From: Nannochloropsis oceanica
Taxonomy: Eukaryota > Sar > Eustigmatophyceae > Eustigmatales > Monodopsidaceae
Reading direction: 5' to 3'
Assembly (NCBI GenBank): GCA_004519485.1
Contig: CP038131.1
Coordinates: forward strand, 331,501-395,500
Length of the DNA: 64,000 nt
Shown here: positions 1 through 10,751 of the stretch, in pieces
How positions within the stretch are numbered: the first letter of the stretch is position 1
Layout of the letters: each line of letters opens with the position of its first letter
Made by a program: the position numbers and the translations under genes
Notes under the pieces: generated by a model
The model's input: the letters and a program-made list of their open reading frames with translations, nothing else
Databases searched by the model: none
What the model was told of the DNA's origin: nothing

Positions 1-285
1 GCATTCATGATGGAGCCTCGGTAAAATTCCAATCGCCATCCTAATAACATATGTAGTGTAAATTAAAAGCAACATCACTCGCCGCTCAAAGCTCCCTCCA
101 TGTACGCTTAGCTCTATCTTCATTCATTGCGCTCGCTTTTTACTTTGTTGGGCTTTCCCACTAACCTTGAGTGAAGGAAAACGTTCCATCAAATTACAAT
201 TTCCACTCTTACGGAGTTTCTCTGACTCTACAAAACCCCTTAAACCAAACTCTCTCACCCGCCCGGCCCGCAACTATACTCACAA
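1..285. other. Left-edge intergenic sequence
   Basis: This stretch lies downstream of the RPA12 stop codon at the window edge. I see no gene in it. It probably holds the RPA12 3' untranslated region. Confidence 0.5.
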
Positions 286-790
286 TTAGTTATTTTGTGA
301 ATACTTGTGTCCACACTTCTTGCTTAGACACTCATAAAACACCGTCGACCCCTCATCCGCCGAACGCAGCTGCATGGTGTAAAAGCTCATCTCTGGATGG
401 CCACACTTCGGGCAAGGCTCGTCTACCTTGGCATGCCGGCTGTCCCCTCCCTCGTCGTTTCTATCCTCGCATACCCCATCTGGTTTGGCAGCCGCTGCCA
501 GCTCCTGGTACCAGCGCGGCGCAGGTTTCTCGGCACTGGTGGTGATTATTTCTACTTGACCCAACTCTTTGTTTGAAAGAAGATGAATAGATGTATGTAG
601 TGAGCTGTTTGGCTTCGATGTGGCAGGGTGGGAAGCAACGGGTATGGAGTTGACGGAGTTTTGAGGCTGGAAACGTACCGTCAAAGGTCGTGGAAAATTT
701 ACAGATGCGGCAGACAATTGGGTCCTCATCCGGCAGATCCAGTAGTGCATGGCATTCATCGCAAAAAGGCACGGCTCCGCCTGAGGCCAT
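286..790 (-). CDS. RPA12: DNA-directed RNA polymerase I subunit RPA12
   Basis: Small zinc-ribbon subunit of nucleolar RNA polymerase I (yeast Rpa12, human POLR1H), which takes part in transcript cleavage and termination during rRNA synthesis. Two exons, 790-679 and 554-286, join in phase at a GTACGT donor and a TCAAG acceptor and give 126 aa, close to the family's usual 120-125. The N-terminal ribbon has C10/C13 and C27/C30. The C-terminal TFIIS-like ribbon has CPKCG, then RSADEG, the acidic hairpin used in cleavage, then a final Cys pair (ECLSKKC). The start at 790 puts the first Cys pair at the usual place. The gene is divergent from LSM6, with 361 bases between the start codons. Identity is clear; the splice join is inferred from sequence alone. 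Confidence 0.93.
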
Positions 791-1151
791 AGGTGTGGAG
801 GGATGGATCGTCGGAGATTCCAACTGAGATATGGAGGAATGGAGGAGTCGTGGGGAGGTTAGAGCGGCGCCTACCAGATACTGATAAAGTCTGTGGACTA
901 TAATCCATATGAAATGCATGTCGACATGAAATGTACGTAGATGTATCTGTGTGAGGGTTGGGGTGAAAATGAGGTGGCTGGAAGCCTCGTAAGAAATACT
1001 CGCCAGTTACCAAGTAGTGTCTATCTTGAGATTTGGGCCGAAGAAATAATTTGGGCCGGAGAGATGAATTTGGGCCTCGGTTCGCAGCTTGTTTCAGAAC
1101 TCAATCCCTGTCATACACACAAACAACCACAGTAACGACAAACCAAAGGTC
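791..1151. promoter_or_regulatory. Divergent intergenic region, RPA12/LSM6
   Basis: These 361 bases separate two start codons that face away from each other, so the region should hold both promoters. I see no clear TATA box or other motif. The pairing of an rRNA-synthesis gene with an RNA-processing gene is notable but may be chance. Confidence 0.5.
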
Positions 1152-2210
1152 ATGTCTGACGCATCACCGTCTACCACGACGACGGCAGCGCAAGGCCCCG
1201 GTGGCCCCACAGCGTCCGAGGCCAAGCCTGCTCAGGTGAGGAAGCAATGGAAGAATTGTGATGATGATGCGGATTGGAGGATCGAATGACACGTCTGTGT
1301 GAGCTAGAAGTGCGCTAGGCAGCCAATTTCACCCAGTAAGGACAACCACGATCAAATCATGTGGTGGTGGTCGTGCAGTCGCTGTATTGGCATGGTGCCT
1401 CCAAGCATGCCGTTCATTTCTGCTCCCCCTAGCTCTCTCCCTCACACCCTTCCTCCCTCGTTTTCCAAACCATTACCACCTGCCCCGACAGAACAAAAAA
1501 GTGACTGAGTTCCTTAAAACCATCTTGGGCCGCCCCGTGGTGGTTAAGCTGAACTCGGGCGTGGACTATCGAGGTACGTTGGGCTATTAGGGTGAGGGTG
1601 GGGGCGAGGTCGGGCATGTGGCGGGTGCAGCAAAGCCCCAGGTGTGCATCGAAAAGAATAAAGATGCGATGGACAACAGCTTGCTGTCCATCAATGTGTG
1701 CTGGCACAGATTCTTTGAGAAGGTAGCAGGTCGTCACCGTCTTATACTCTCCCTATCAACCACTCTTCCTGCCTTTGAGTTAAGGCGTGCTGGCCTGTTT
1801 GGACAGCTTCATGAATATTGCCATGGAGCAAACGGAGGAGTACGTGCATGGACAGCTGAAGGCTAAGTACGGTGATTGTTTCATTCGCGGAAATAATGGT
1901 ACGTTTATTTTTCTTAGCAGGGATGTGAGTGGATGCACTTATAGTACATACTTGCAAGGCAGCCTTCTTCCGCGCCTTGCATCGGCCTCACGTCCTTGAT
2001 TGAAATTTAGTCAATTTCGCCACATGCCTACAGGTGCGACAAATATAGTGCATCGTGCGTCTTCGTGGGCGTGTTGAATGTGTCTTGAGGCTTTCATGCC
2101 TGAAAATCCGTTTTTAAACCTCCTTTTAACCCTCACCCTTTCATCCTCCGCCATTTGGACCCCCAACCTTCAACACAGTTTTGTATATCTCTACGCAAAA
2201 GCGGAGGTAG
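1152..2210 (+). CDS. LSM6: U6 snRNA-associated Sm-like protein LSm6
   Basis: Component of the LSm1-7 (mRNA decay) and LSm2-8 (U6 snRNA) heptameric rings. Four exons, 1152-1235, 1492-1573, 1785-1898 and 2179-2210, join to 103 aa. The core reads as the Sm fold: exon 2 carries the LGRPVVVKLNSGVDYRG strand pair (Sm1), and exon 3 carries LACLDSFMNIAMEQTEEY followed by KYGDCFIRGNN (Sm2). The last exon gives the closing LYIST strand and ends KRR. The family is usually about 80 aa; here an extra Thr/Ala/Pro-rich N-terminal stretch of about 28 residues forms exon 1. Two of its three donors are GTACGT. The gene is divergent from RPA12. Confidence 0.94.
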
Positions 2211-4356
2211 CATCTTCTCCCCTTAAATGGTGCATTTGAGAGAAGGGCGGGCACTAAGTGATGGGCACGTAAAGCTCATTGAACGGAGGGGAGAGAAGCA
2301 AGTCTATGTTTATTAAAGAGCGCGTGCAATCACCAATACGGGCCACCGGCCAAAGGACAAAGAGGGAAAGTATAGAAGTAGGGATTATTGTTTGTTTTCC
2401 CGCTTTTGATCGCGGTGCAAAGTATGGCTGCCGGTCCTGCGTTGTAATAAAATAACAACAGATACAAACCCAAAATATCCTTTTCGTCTTTTTTCCAACT
2501 TTTCTACTTCTCCCTCGCTCCATTTCTTTCTTCTTTCAGCCACCTCCATATTTTTGTACGCTCAAGCCTCCCACATAAACTCACTCACAAGTGAATATGT
2601 GCTACGCGAGACAGCTGCGTTGAAGGAAAATCAAAAGCGATGCTGAAGCAGCCTATCAAAACAACTGGTTCAAGTATGTAATCTGTACATCAAGTCTTGT
2701 GGCATGGACATAGGACAACATGAACTACTTACCAATGCCATTACATGCATGAAGAAGCGGCGGCGGAGTCAGCAGCTCTTTTTCTACATCGAGGGTTGCT
2801 GAGAGGTGTCAAGTGGCCAAGCCGAGTCCTCAGTCATTCTGGAATCAATCACAGAGAGAACACAATACTCCTCATCATCAGCTCACGTGCTCCAAATCCC
2901 GTGGAAAATCAGGGTGGTACATTGGGCGCCTGGTTGATCTTGGAAGTGGCGGTCTCGTCGTAGACGTCCACCAGCGTCAGGCCCGGGTCCCAGAACATCA
3001 AAATGGGTCTGCGGAAGGAAAGAGAGAGAGAAAAAGCGTCCGAAAGTCCAACAAAAGAAAACCACTAAGGTAAATACTCTCCCTCAGACAAATTCGCTGT
3101 TTTCCTTTTCTCTTCTTTCTTGTCTTTCTTCATTCAATTCGTGTCAGAGGCCTACTTTGGGACTGAAGAGGGAGGAAAGAATATCACACTGTCGCCTCCT
3201 TCCATTTCTATCCATCGAACCCTATTTTCTCGTCCCCTCTCGCATTACACGTGTAGATGATTATCTTTTGCGTGGTGTGTGTGTCCTGTCACTGTGTGCG
3301 CGCCCCTATCCCTCCATCCCTCCCCTCTCAATCTCTGTTATATGTTCAGTACCGGATAAAGACACACATGTGGACATGCAACTTCCTCTTGCTGTCCACA
3401 AGCGCACACATTCATGTCCAAACACTTCTTTTTCTTTCTTCTTCTTCTCTTTGTCAGGCAATTTCCCCTTTCTTCCCCCAACCCCTTCACCTTTCTCCTG
3501 CATCTAGCACACCAACACGAGCGAGGGGATCACCCGCGTGCCGTCCCACACCAACCCCATCAATCGGCGTGTCCTTTACAAGGTGCAGCCCAGGATGAGC
3601 GCAGAGCGACGTTGAGCGGGCACCGAATGACTAACAGCATTCGAAGAAACTGAAACAATAAGTATAAGAACTGGACACGTCGGTAGCGACAGCTGACAGC
3701 TACATAGACAAGCCGACAGGTGCCGAGCGAGAGAGCCCACGGGCACGTACGCTGAAATCTAAGCCATTTTGGACATATGTGCCTGACAATGTCCCAAGAC
3801 ACTATCCTGAAAGTATCTGTGACTTTCGATGAGTGTATGTTAAGATCGTTCGATATCAACGTCGGATTTGTTGCTCGGCAGAAACGGCCTCTACTCCACC
3901 CTTCCCCCTCGCCTCGCACGCATCGGTTTTGCCCCCGGTGTTCTTCGGCCTCTCTTCTTCTTTCTCTGCTAAAGGTATTTCATCTGACGCAGAGCGTGAC
4001 CAATCTGTCTTTGCATCTTAAAGATTAAGTGCAAAGTGTCCAATTGCTCTGTGCAGATAAGTGAATGGATTGTGTTGGCAAGGTTTGCCTCCATGCTATT
4101 TATGTCGCCTAGCTACCGCGGATCCTCTCAAAGCACCAAGTACTACTGTTCCTTGACCCGTCACATCGAGTCACACACATACACATGTGCTGGCACTACA
4201 TATAGATCTCCCTCTATACGTATACCCGTACCCCAAATATGCTCACGCCGTCCTATAAATCGATGTTTTCTAATAACGACTTATTAGATGCTTGCTTTGC
4301 TTTCACCGCCCAATCACAGCAACGCGCCTGCCTTTTAGCACCATCCATCAAGGCCA
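2211..4356. other. Gene-poor region with two ambiguous splice-flanked ORFs
   Basis: About 2.1 kb without a gene I can support. Two short ORFs on opposite strands sit next to good polypyrimidine-AG acceptors. One is 2909-3008 on the minus strand, ending ...QAPNVPP. The other is about 3511-3616 on the plus strand, ending ...QPRMSAERR. I could not find an upstream exon that joins either in phase. Other ORFs here are short and composition-driven. The final part (about 3880-4350) may be the promoter or 5' leader of the Gln-rich mTERF gene. Confidence 0.4.
2909..3008 (-). CDS. Possible terminal exon of an unrecognised minus-strand gene
   Basis: A CT-rich tract ending in GCAG precedes a 100-base segment. 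Read in phase 2, it encodes PILMFWDPGLTLVDVYDE and a further 14 residues before a stop. The residue mix (Trp, Phe, hydrophobic strand-like runs) looks like real protein rather than low-complexity noise. I do not recognise it and found no upstream exon ending in the matching phase, so this could be a chance ORF. Confidence 0.25.
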
Positions 4357-6538
4357 ATGAACTCCCTAATCACACAGCGCAGCGACATTGGACCCTGCCA
4401 CACCAGTGACCAGTCCCACAGGCCTACCGAAGCGCTTGAGAGGGTGGCACATGGAGCCGGGGTCGTGATCTCACCCAAGGGGGCACAAGTCTCGCCGCCC
4501 CAAGCCCCCATGAAAGCACGCCCGCCCTTCCAAATGACACTTGCGGGGGGCAGCGGCAACCATACATTTACTGCCAATAGGAGCGATTATAGGAGAAGCA
4601 CCAATCCCGATATGGGTGGCGATGGAGTGGCTTCAACGCGCCTGCGCTTAGAGTACGCTGAGGCTAGTAACAGCAGCACGGACCCCATCTGGAACTCCTC
4701 CTACTCTCTCGACTCCTTGCTCACGGCTGCCTCCTTTTCGAGAACCGCCACTTCATCCAAGCTCATGCACAACCATTCTTCTATCTCGCTTGAGCCTACC
4801 ACGACAGATTTGTCCATGGCGTTGACGGCGAGAGAGAGGGAGGAAGACGCAGACATGGCAGCAGCGGCGGCCACTCTGCTCTCCGTCCGACCCTCCACCG
4901 AGCCCCTCCTACCTTACACGCCGCCTGCTGAATCAGAGAAACGGCTGAATAAATACCACGAGCACCAGCAGATCCTGCCTCAGCAGCTCCAGCAGCAGCC
5001 TCCGGAGCAACGACAGCAACAGCAGCCTCCGGCCAAGGCGCATCGCCGCGGACCCCCGCGTAAGTCTGCGGTACAAGCTCAGGCGTTGGTGGCAGCTGCC
5101 GTTAAGAATGGAGCTATTATCGACGACGAGGACGACAACGAAGAGGGGTACAATGAAACGGTGCATGGAGGGTGGGCCAGGGGGAGGAAGGGAGGGAGAG
5201 AAAACATGGCTATGGATATGGAGATAATAGAGGAGTGGGAAGAGGAGGACGACGATGATTCGATACTTGAGGCTTCATATACCGCGAGCAAGAAAAAGAA
5301 GAAGAGTATGAAGGGCTCCATTGGGTACGTATTGGTGATTCCACGGGCGGGAGAGGCAGAATGAATGATTGTGGGGGGTGGCCATGTTGTTGCTTTTTAG
5401 TTGTCGTTGATTGAGTTGCTAATAATTAGTTGTCGTCCGGATGATGGACAGACGATTGAGTAACCGTCCTCTCTCCCTTTCTTCCTCCTCCTTTCTTCGC
5501 CCCCACCACAGCCGCCGTGTCCCTGACGAAAAACTGGTTGTTATGGCGGACTTCTGGCGTTCCAAGGGCCTCTCCTCTAAATCCCAACTTGACAAGCTCG
5601 TCGCCCTAGCTCACAGCCGCAAGCTCTTTTCTGACCCCCCCCGAATCGACCTGAAACTCCAGCAACTCCGCTCCATGCTCCCCGGCGCCGACGTTGTGAA
5701 AATCGTCAGCAACGCCCCCAACATCCTCGTATACGACCTCATACTCTCCATCCCCCCCAAACTCCACGCCCTCCAACGCCTCCTTCCCGGCTGCGACGTT
5801 GTCAAGGTCATCGTCTCCTCCCCCCATCTCCTCACCTTCAACATCGAATCAAACATCGCCCCCAAGGTCCAGCAGCTCCGCCGCCTTCTCCCCGGGGCAA
5901 ACATTGTCAAAATCATCTCCTCCGCGCCCAACCTTCTTTCCTACGACATCGACGGCTCTCTTTCTCACAAGGTGCACGCACTCTTTCATCTACTTCCGGG
6001 CGCAGATGTGGTCAAGCTCATCTCCTACGCCCCTACCTTACTCTATCACGACACGGAGGCAAGCATTGCGCCGAAGCTACGAGCGCTTGCTCTGCTGCTG
6101 CCGGGGTGCGACGTTGTTAAGATGGTGTGTGCAGCTCCTCCCCTCCTGTGCTCCGATATTGAGGGGAGTATCGCGCGGAAATTGCTTTGGATGTGCGAGA
6201 TGGTGAATGGGACAGAAAAGGAGTTGCACGAAAAGATCGAGAGTAACCCTCGACTGCTAACGTGCGGGTATGGCGTCGTCTTCGGGCGGTTGGAGTTCAT
6301 CGCCCAGGACAAGGAGGAGAATGTGGCAGTGAAGGAGCTGAGGTCTGTGCTGTTGGCGCCGGTGTCAAAGTTTGTGAAAATGTGGCCGGGATATCCGATC
6401 TATCTGGCGCAGCAGTTGGTGAATGCTGAGTGGGCGCTGGCGAGGGGGCGGGATGTGCAAGAGGTGCTCAGGAGAGGGGCGAAGCACCTGGAGAAAGAGT
6501 ACGGAAACTGTTTGAGGAGCGTCGTCAACAAAGATTAG
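4357..6538 (+). CDS. Gln-rich protein with tandem mTERF repeats
   Basis: mTERF proteins are helical-repeat proteins that bind nucleic acid in mitochondria or plastids. Two exons, 4357-5324 and 5512-6538, join with a GTACGT donor, a long pyrimidine tract ending CCACCACAG, and matching phase (2 then 1 base), giving 664 aa. Residues 1-322 are low-complexity: Gln-rich near 205-230, then acidic, then a KKKKK run. Five repeats of exactly 35 aa follow at about 368-542, each with a core like LLPGADVVKIVSSAPNLL, then a degenerate sixth and a short C-terminal tail. An alternative is two genes, with the second starting at 5441 (365 aa). The phase match and strong acceptor favour one. The true start is uncertain, and I cannot see a clear organelle-targeting peptide. 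Confidence 0.7.
5645..6169 (+). repeat. Five 105-bp coding repeats (35-aa mTERF units)
   Basis: Five consecutive in-frame units of 105 bases, each encoding I-x-x-K-[LV]-x-x-L-x-x-[ML]-L-P-G, then a [DN]-[IV]-V-K core, a Pro-containing turn and a variable D-[IT]-E/D-x-S end. The spacing is constant with no indels, which is unusually regular for mTERF motifs. The positions that vary are concentrated after the Pro turn and in the x-x-L-x-x helix face. Confidence 0.85.
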
Positions 6539-6999
6539 AAGAGAAAAGAACGAAGGACGGGCAGAAGAGAGGGAAGGAGGGAAGAGAGACAAATGTTCTT
6601 TATGAGCACATCGTAAGCTAAAAGACTGTATAATTCAAAAGTATAGGAGGGAGGGGGAAGGAAGGAAGGAAGGGAGGGGCGTGATAAGAAGTGAGAGTCA
6701 GTAATATACGTGTGTTCACGATGCTCGCCCCTAGAGGAAGCAGCATCTGTATTTACATGATATGGTGCATTCAATTTATTTGACACCCAGCGGTCATCGT
6801 GCTCCAATTGACACGAATTCAATGCATGACTTAAAAAAAAGGGGAAAAGAAAAAAGGAAGAGAAACAGAGACAGAGAGAGACAGAGAGACAAAGAATGTG
6901 TGTGTGTGTGAGAGAGAGACAGAGAGATAGAGATGGACATAGAGAGAGAGAGAGAGACAGACAGTGAGAGACAGACAGAGAGAGAGAGAGAGAAAGAGA

Positions 7000-7049
<50 letters not shown>

Positions 7050-7592
7050 CAAAGAGAGACAAAAACAGAGACAGAGAGAGAGAGAGAGAGAGTTTTGGAG
7101 CAAGAAAAGCACCATTCTATGGAGGGTGCACTATGTCATACGAGATTGCATACGCACATGCCTGCGTGGCCGACTCTTTCCAGCACAATCATTAGAAAGC
7201 CAATAAACCATTCAAGAACAGATACTCACAACGGGAAGGTGGAGAATTAGGAGAGGAGAAGGAGGAAACATGTTATCATAGAAAGTAGAAATGGGGAGGG
7301 AGGTGGGGTAGAAAAACGAAGATGACCTCTGATCCTATCGCTTACCCGTATTTTGATTTACTTTTCCACTTTGAAAAGCTGTACATAATTTTGTCTCGCT
7401 CTTGTCATTTTCCTCGTCCTCTCTTCCTCCTCCCATGTCAGGCACCCATGCCTTCCTTCCCTCCCCTTTCACTTCGTCCCTCAACCTCTCAGGTATGCAG
7501 AACTCAGGAGATTCAGCTCGCCACACACTCGTCACTGCACCTCGTGAGCAACACACCTCTCCCTTCCCTTTACCTTGCTCCCCTCTTCCTCA
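6539..7592. other. Convergent intergenic region
   Basis: Lies between the 3' ends of the mTERF gene (+) and the AAAP transporter (-). Apart from the GA-rich tract at 6835-7092 I see no gene. ORFs in this stretch are Ser/Leu or Arg/Glu runs caused by that tract. Confidence 0.6.
6835..7092. repeat. GA-rich (polypurine) microsatellite tract
   Basis: About 260 bases of almost pure purine on the plus strand, built from GA, GAGACA and GAAA units with a short TGTG run near 6898-6910. It explains the Arg/Glu ORFs on the plus strand and the Ser/Leu ORFs on the minus strand. A tract like this could form triplex or slipped structures. Confidence 0.9.
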
Positions 7593-9324
7593 TTACTTCG
7601 CGATGTTTCTCACACTCTCTACCGTACCCACCACCATTGCAACCAGTCCCGCAAGAATCACAAGGCCCGCCACTCCGTACACTCTTGCTTTCTCCCACGA
7701 AGAGGCATGCACATCCTCTTTCTGCAGAGCCCACCACATGGCGGCAGGGAATACGAAGCCGATGAGAGTCACAAAAGTAGCACCGATGAGAGAGGTGAAA
7801 GCCCCTAGGTTAGGAACACAGGCGCCGACGAGGCAAGTGAGAAGGACCTCGATTGCTCGGATGATGCGAGCTTGGGCTTGTTGGGTGAGGAGGAAGGACG
7901 GGAGGAGGGAGCATGTGGAAGAGAATGAGAAGGGATCATTGGTGATGAGGCGGCTGCTGTCGTTGGTTCCCTCGGACGTTCTTCTCCTGCTCGCATCCTC
8001 CTCCCCCTGTAAAACCCCACAGCCGTGCAGCTGATTGCCAGCCGCCGGCATCACCCCTCCTCCCTCCTGCTCTCCCTCCTCTGTAATTGGAGGCACGGTA
8101 GCAAGCGGATCCCCCAACAAGGCACGCTCGAAAATCTCCGAAGCAACAATTAAGTACACAGGATGCGTGGCTATGAGGGATAGAGCCAGGGCGACCCTGA
8201 CTATATTGACGAAGGCCCCCCGACCCAGGCATTGAATGATGATATCACACGAGCCTAGCCCAGCAGCATACGCATAGGAGGAATAAAATGCCGTGACTCC
8301 CGCAAAGAGGCACACGCCCATCGTCATCACATAAGGAGGTTTTTGCAGGCTTTTCATCGAAGCCGAAACCGGCAGTGTCAAATTTATCCCTTCCAAGGAA
8401 TACACTGCCACACCGTAAAAATGCGGCGCCCCCTCCCACCTCCACTCCCACGGAGAAGGAGTGGGAGAGTCATAGTTGTGATTGGCAAAGTAAATCGTCG
8501 AGCCCACCACTCCTATCAAGTAGGTGCCCAATCCCAAGAGCGACACAAACCACAGGTCCTTCATGAAGGGGATCCAGGACAGAATCGTCAACACCGGAAA
8601 CAGCAATCCACACCACACGGCGCGATGCACGGCCGGGAGGACGTCGTTCAAGCTGCTGCCAATTACTATGACAAACCCAGACGTATAAATCAACGTAATG
8701 GTCGCCATCAGAAAGCGACAGAAGCGGAAGGCACGCGGTCCGAAGATAGCTCCGGCCAGCTCCTCGTAATTTTCCACGACCAGGCCTTGTTCCTCGCGAA
8801 GGAGCTCCTAAGGGAGAGAGGGAGGGAGGGATGAGTACATGAGTTGGCACAGGAGGGCTCAAAGTACGGTAAGCAAGCGACAAGAAAAACCGTTTCAATT
8901 ACGTTCACCTTACCTTGCAACGCAGCAGCATAAGCATTGTCCCAAGACACAATGATGAGACAGACAGAAAGATCAACAAGCCCAAGGGGACCCCCGTGCT
9001 CTCAAAAGCCCCTGGAATCGCCAACACACCGGCGCCAAAAAGGCCTTTGAAAAAAATCAACAACGCAATGCGCGTGCTGGTTTTGTTATGATGTTGTGAA
9101 GATGGGGATGTCGTGCCATTGATCGTGCCACCATTTTCACTTGATAGCTTGCGATAGCCTGCTACTCCTGACAAAGGGGTGGTAGAGCATGTGGACGAGT
9201 CGGGCGTGATGGCGGGAAGTGACGTTGGGGGGGCCGTGGGCAAAACGGGACGCATTGTTTTTGGGGGTCCTGTGGTCGGGTAATGGTAGAGGAAGGGGAT
9301 GAGAAGACGTTGTGCTTGTCGCAT
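7593..9324 (-). CDS. Amino acid/auxin permease-type (AAAP) transporter
   Basis: Membrane amino acid transporter of the AAAP superfamily (SLC36/SLC38-like). Two exons, about 9324-8914 and 8807-7593, join in phase 0 (donor GTAAGG, acceptor CTTAG). The start is at 9324 (541 aa) or the internal Met at 9255 (518 aa). TM1 carries the family signature KGLFGAGVLAIPGAF. Hydrophobic segments follow through to a C-terminal pair near GAFTSLIGATFVTLIGFVFP, about the 11 expected. A hydrophilic loop of about 75 residues (EEGEQEGGG to LLTQQAQA) interrupts the late TM helices and is unusual. It is in frame and could be a genuine insert or an unspliced in-frame intron. Substrate and membrane cannot be told from sequence. 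Confidence 0.88.
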
Positions 9325-10452
9325 AGGTGCCGATAAAGACCTATCGCGTGTATGCAAGCGACGAAGGTTTTCCTGTTTGTCAAGCAGCCCGTGGTAAGAT
9401 TCACATGCAGTTGATTCACGCGGTTGTCCGCGGGATAAGTCGGCTCGTGGATTCCTATCGCAGCCGTGAGCTCTTCTCTCACTTCTGGCATGCTGCTAAT
9501 GTCCTACAGCAGGTCCATTGATTGCTCGTGCGTCAAACACAAATGTGCCTTCGGTAGCTAGCGGTGGGGGGCAACATTGAAGGACGTTATCGAGCATACA
9601 CTCCACGGCGCATGATGCGGGTCCGTTGTGCCGGTTGCATAAGGTGTAAGAGACCCGGGCTTTATGTCAAGCGGACGCTGCTAGACCTTATCATAGTGGT
9701 GCTGTTAGTGCTGGCCATGATAGTGCGCCTGTACAATTAGTGTGTGTCGTGCGGATTAGTGTGTCGCTGAACGAGGACGAGGACGGAGGGAGGCACAGAG
9801 TCTTTCGGGTCTGTTGTACTACTCGTTCGCGACGGGGTAGAATCAAGTCATGAATCATCTTCTACACAACATCGTGTCCAAACACGACATCCTGGCAGAT
9901 GAAATCATCCGACACACAAGAAATCCCCCGCCTCGTCATCTTTTCGTTAATTCAGGTTTTCTCGCGTGACGACAGGCCCATCTGTACCCCATCGTTGGCC
10001 CATACAGTCACAAGCCCCTTTCTTTTTCTTTGTCGCACAACCAATGGCAAAGGCGCGCTCGCAAATTCTAAAACAACTAACTATTGCATTGCTTACTTTT
10101 CTACCCTACTCATACTCAGACTTGCGACCCCTTTTCTGCTTGTGCTTACTATTACATCCCTCTGTATTCTTCCCAGCAAGCGGCATGCCTACTTTGACCG
10201 TGTTCAGCATGAGGCGTCTCCAGGTCCTTGCCACGAGCGTTTAAATCCTAAAAGTACGTGTGTATGAGCGGAACAAATAGAATCGAGGGACTCGAGGGAT
10301 GGTTGCACCGGAAAACCATCAACCCTGCCTCTACTTTTGAAATCCTTCCTGCACATTGCTTTTACACCTGTCACTGTTTTGTACGTGATTCAATCTTATT
10401 CTATGAACGTACTGCTACAAGCACTCGCCCACTTACAGATTCATCCACCATT
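9325..10452. other. Intergenic region upstream of the AAAP transporter
   Basis: About 1.1 kb with no supported gene. The part next to 9324 is the likely promoter of the AAAP transporter. ORFs here have no recognisable domain or consistent codon use. Confidence 0.45.
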
Positions 10453-10751
10453 TCAATAGCTGTCATGGTGTATTGCCTTCCCTTTTGTCTTCATGACGGC
10501 CATTATCACCTCCAGCACCTTTTTCTTGTCCGTCCTCGACTTGTTTTTCATATTTGCTGCAACCTTCTCCACATCCAGCTGGGCCAGCGACTCGGTGACC
10601 GCCTCTTTAGCTTGGCATTCATCTTTGCCTCAAATATGGTGCATGCTTTCATCCTCGCCCTCCCAGCCGCCCAAGCTGCCGCCTCACTGGCCTCTGCCTT
10701 TTCCCGTATCCTCTCTTCCCCTTCTCTTCCCCAAGTAGCAGGAGCTGCTTG
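10453..10751 (-). pseudogene. Candidate small charged protein with an apparent frame change
   Basis: Two adjacent minus-strand frames both look coding. The upstream frame (about 10751 to 10610) reads Ala/Glu/Arg-rich helix, including EKAEASEAAAWAAGRARMKA. The downstream frame (about 10629 to a stop at 10453) reads Lys/Glu-rich helix, including KEAVTESLAQLDVEKVAANM and KKKVLEVIMAVMKTKGKA. They abut near 10610-10630 with no GT/AG intron between them, so a single-base indel would unite them. Possible causes are a decayed gene, a sequencing error or a recoding site. I do not recognise the protein. An upstream exon is likely because the first frame follows a GCAG acceptor at 10745-10748. Confidence 0.4.

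Noticed and set aside
5441-5511. Separate mTERF gene starting at 5441
   Set aside because: It is possible, but the segment before 5511 reads as an intron pyrimidine tract (SLSSSSFLRPHH), and the phase match to the upstream exon favours one gene.
6535-7115. Minus-strand Ser/Leu ORFs of 94-175 aa
   Set aside because: They are the reverse reading of the GA-rich tract and have no conserved domain.
7936-8834. Plus-strand ORFs of up to 163 aa
   Set aside because: They are antisense to the AAAP transporter exon, which has clear membrane helices and family motifs.
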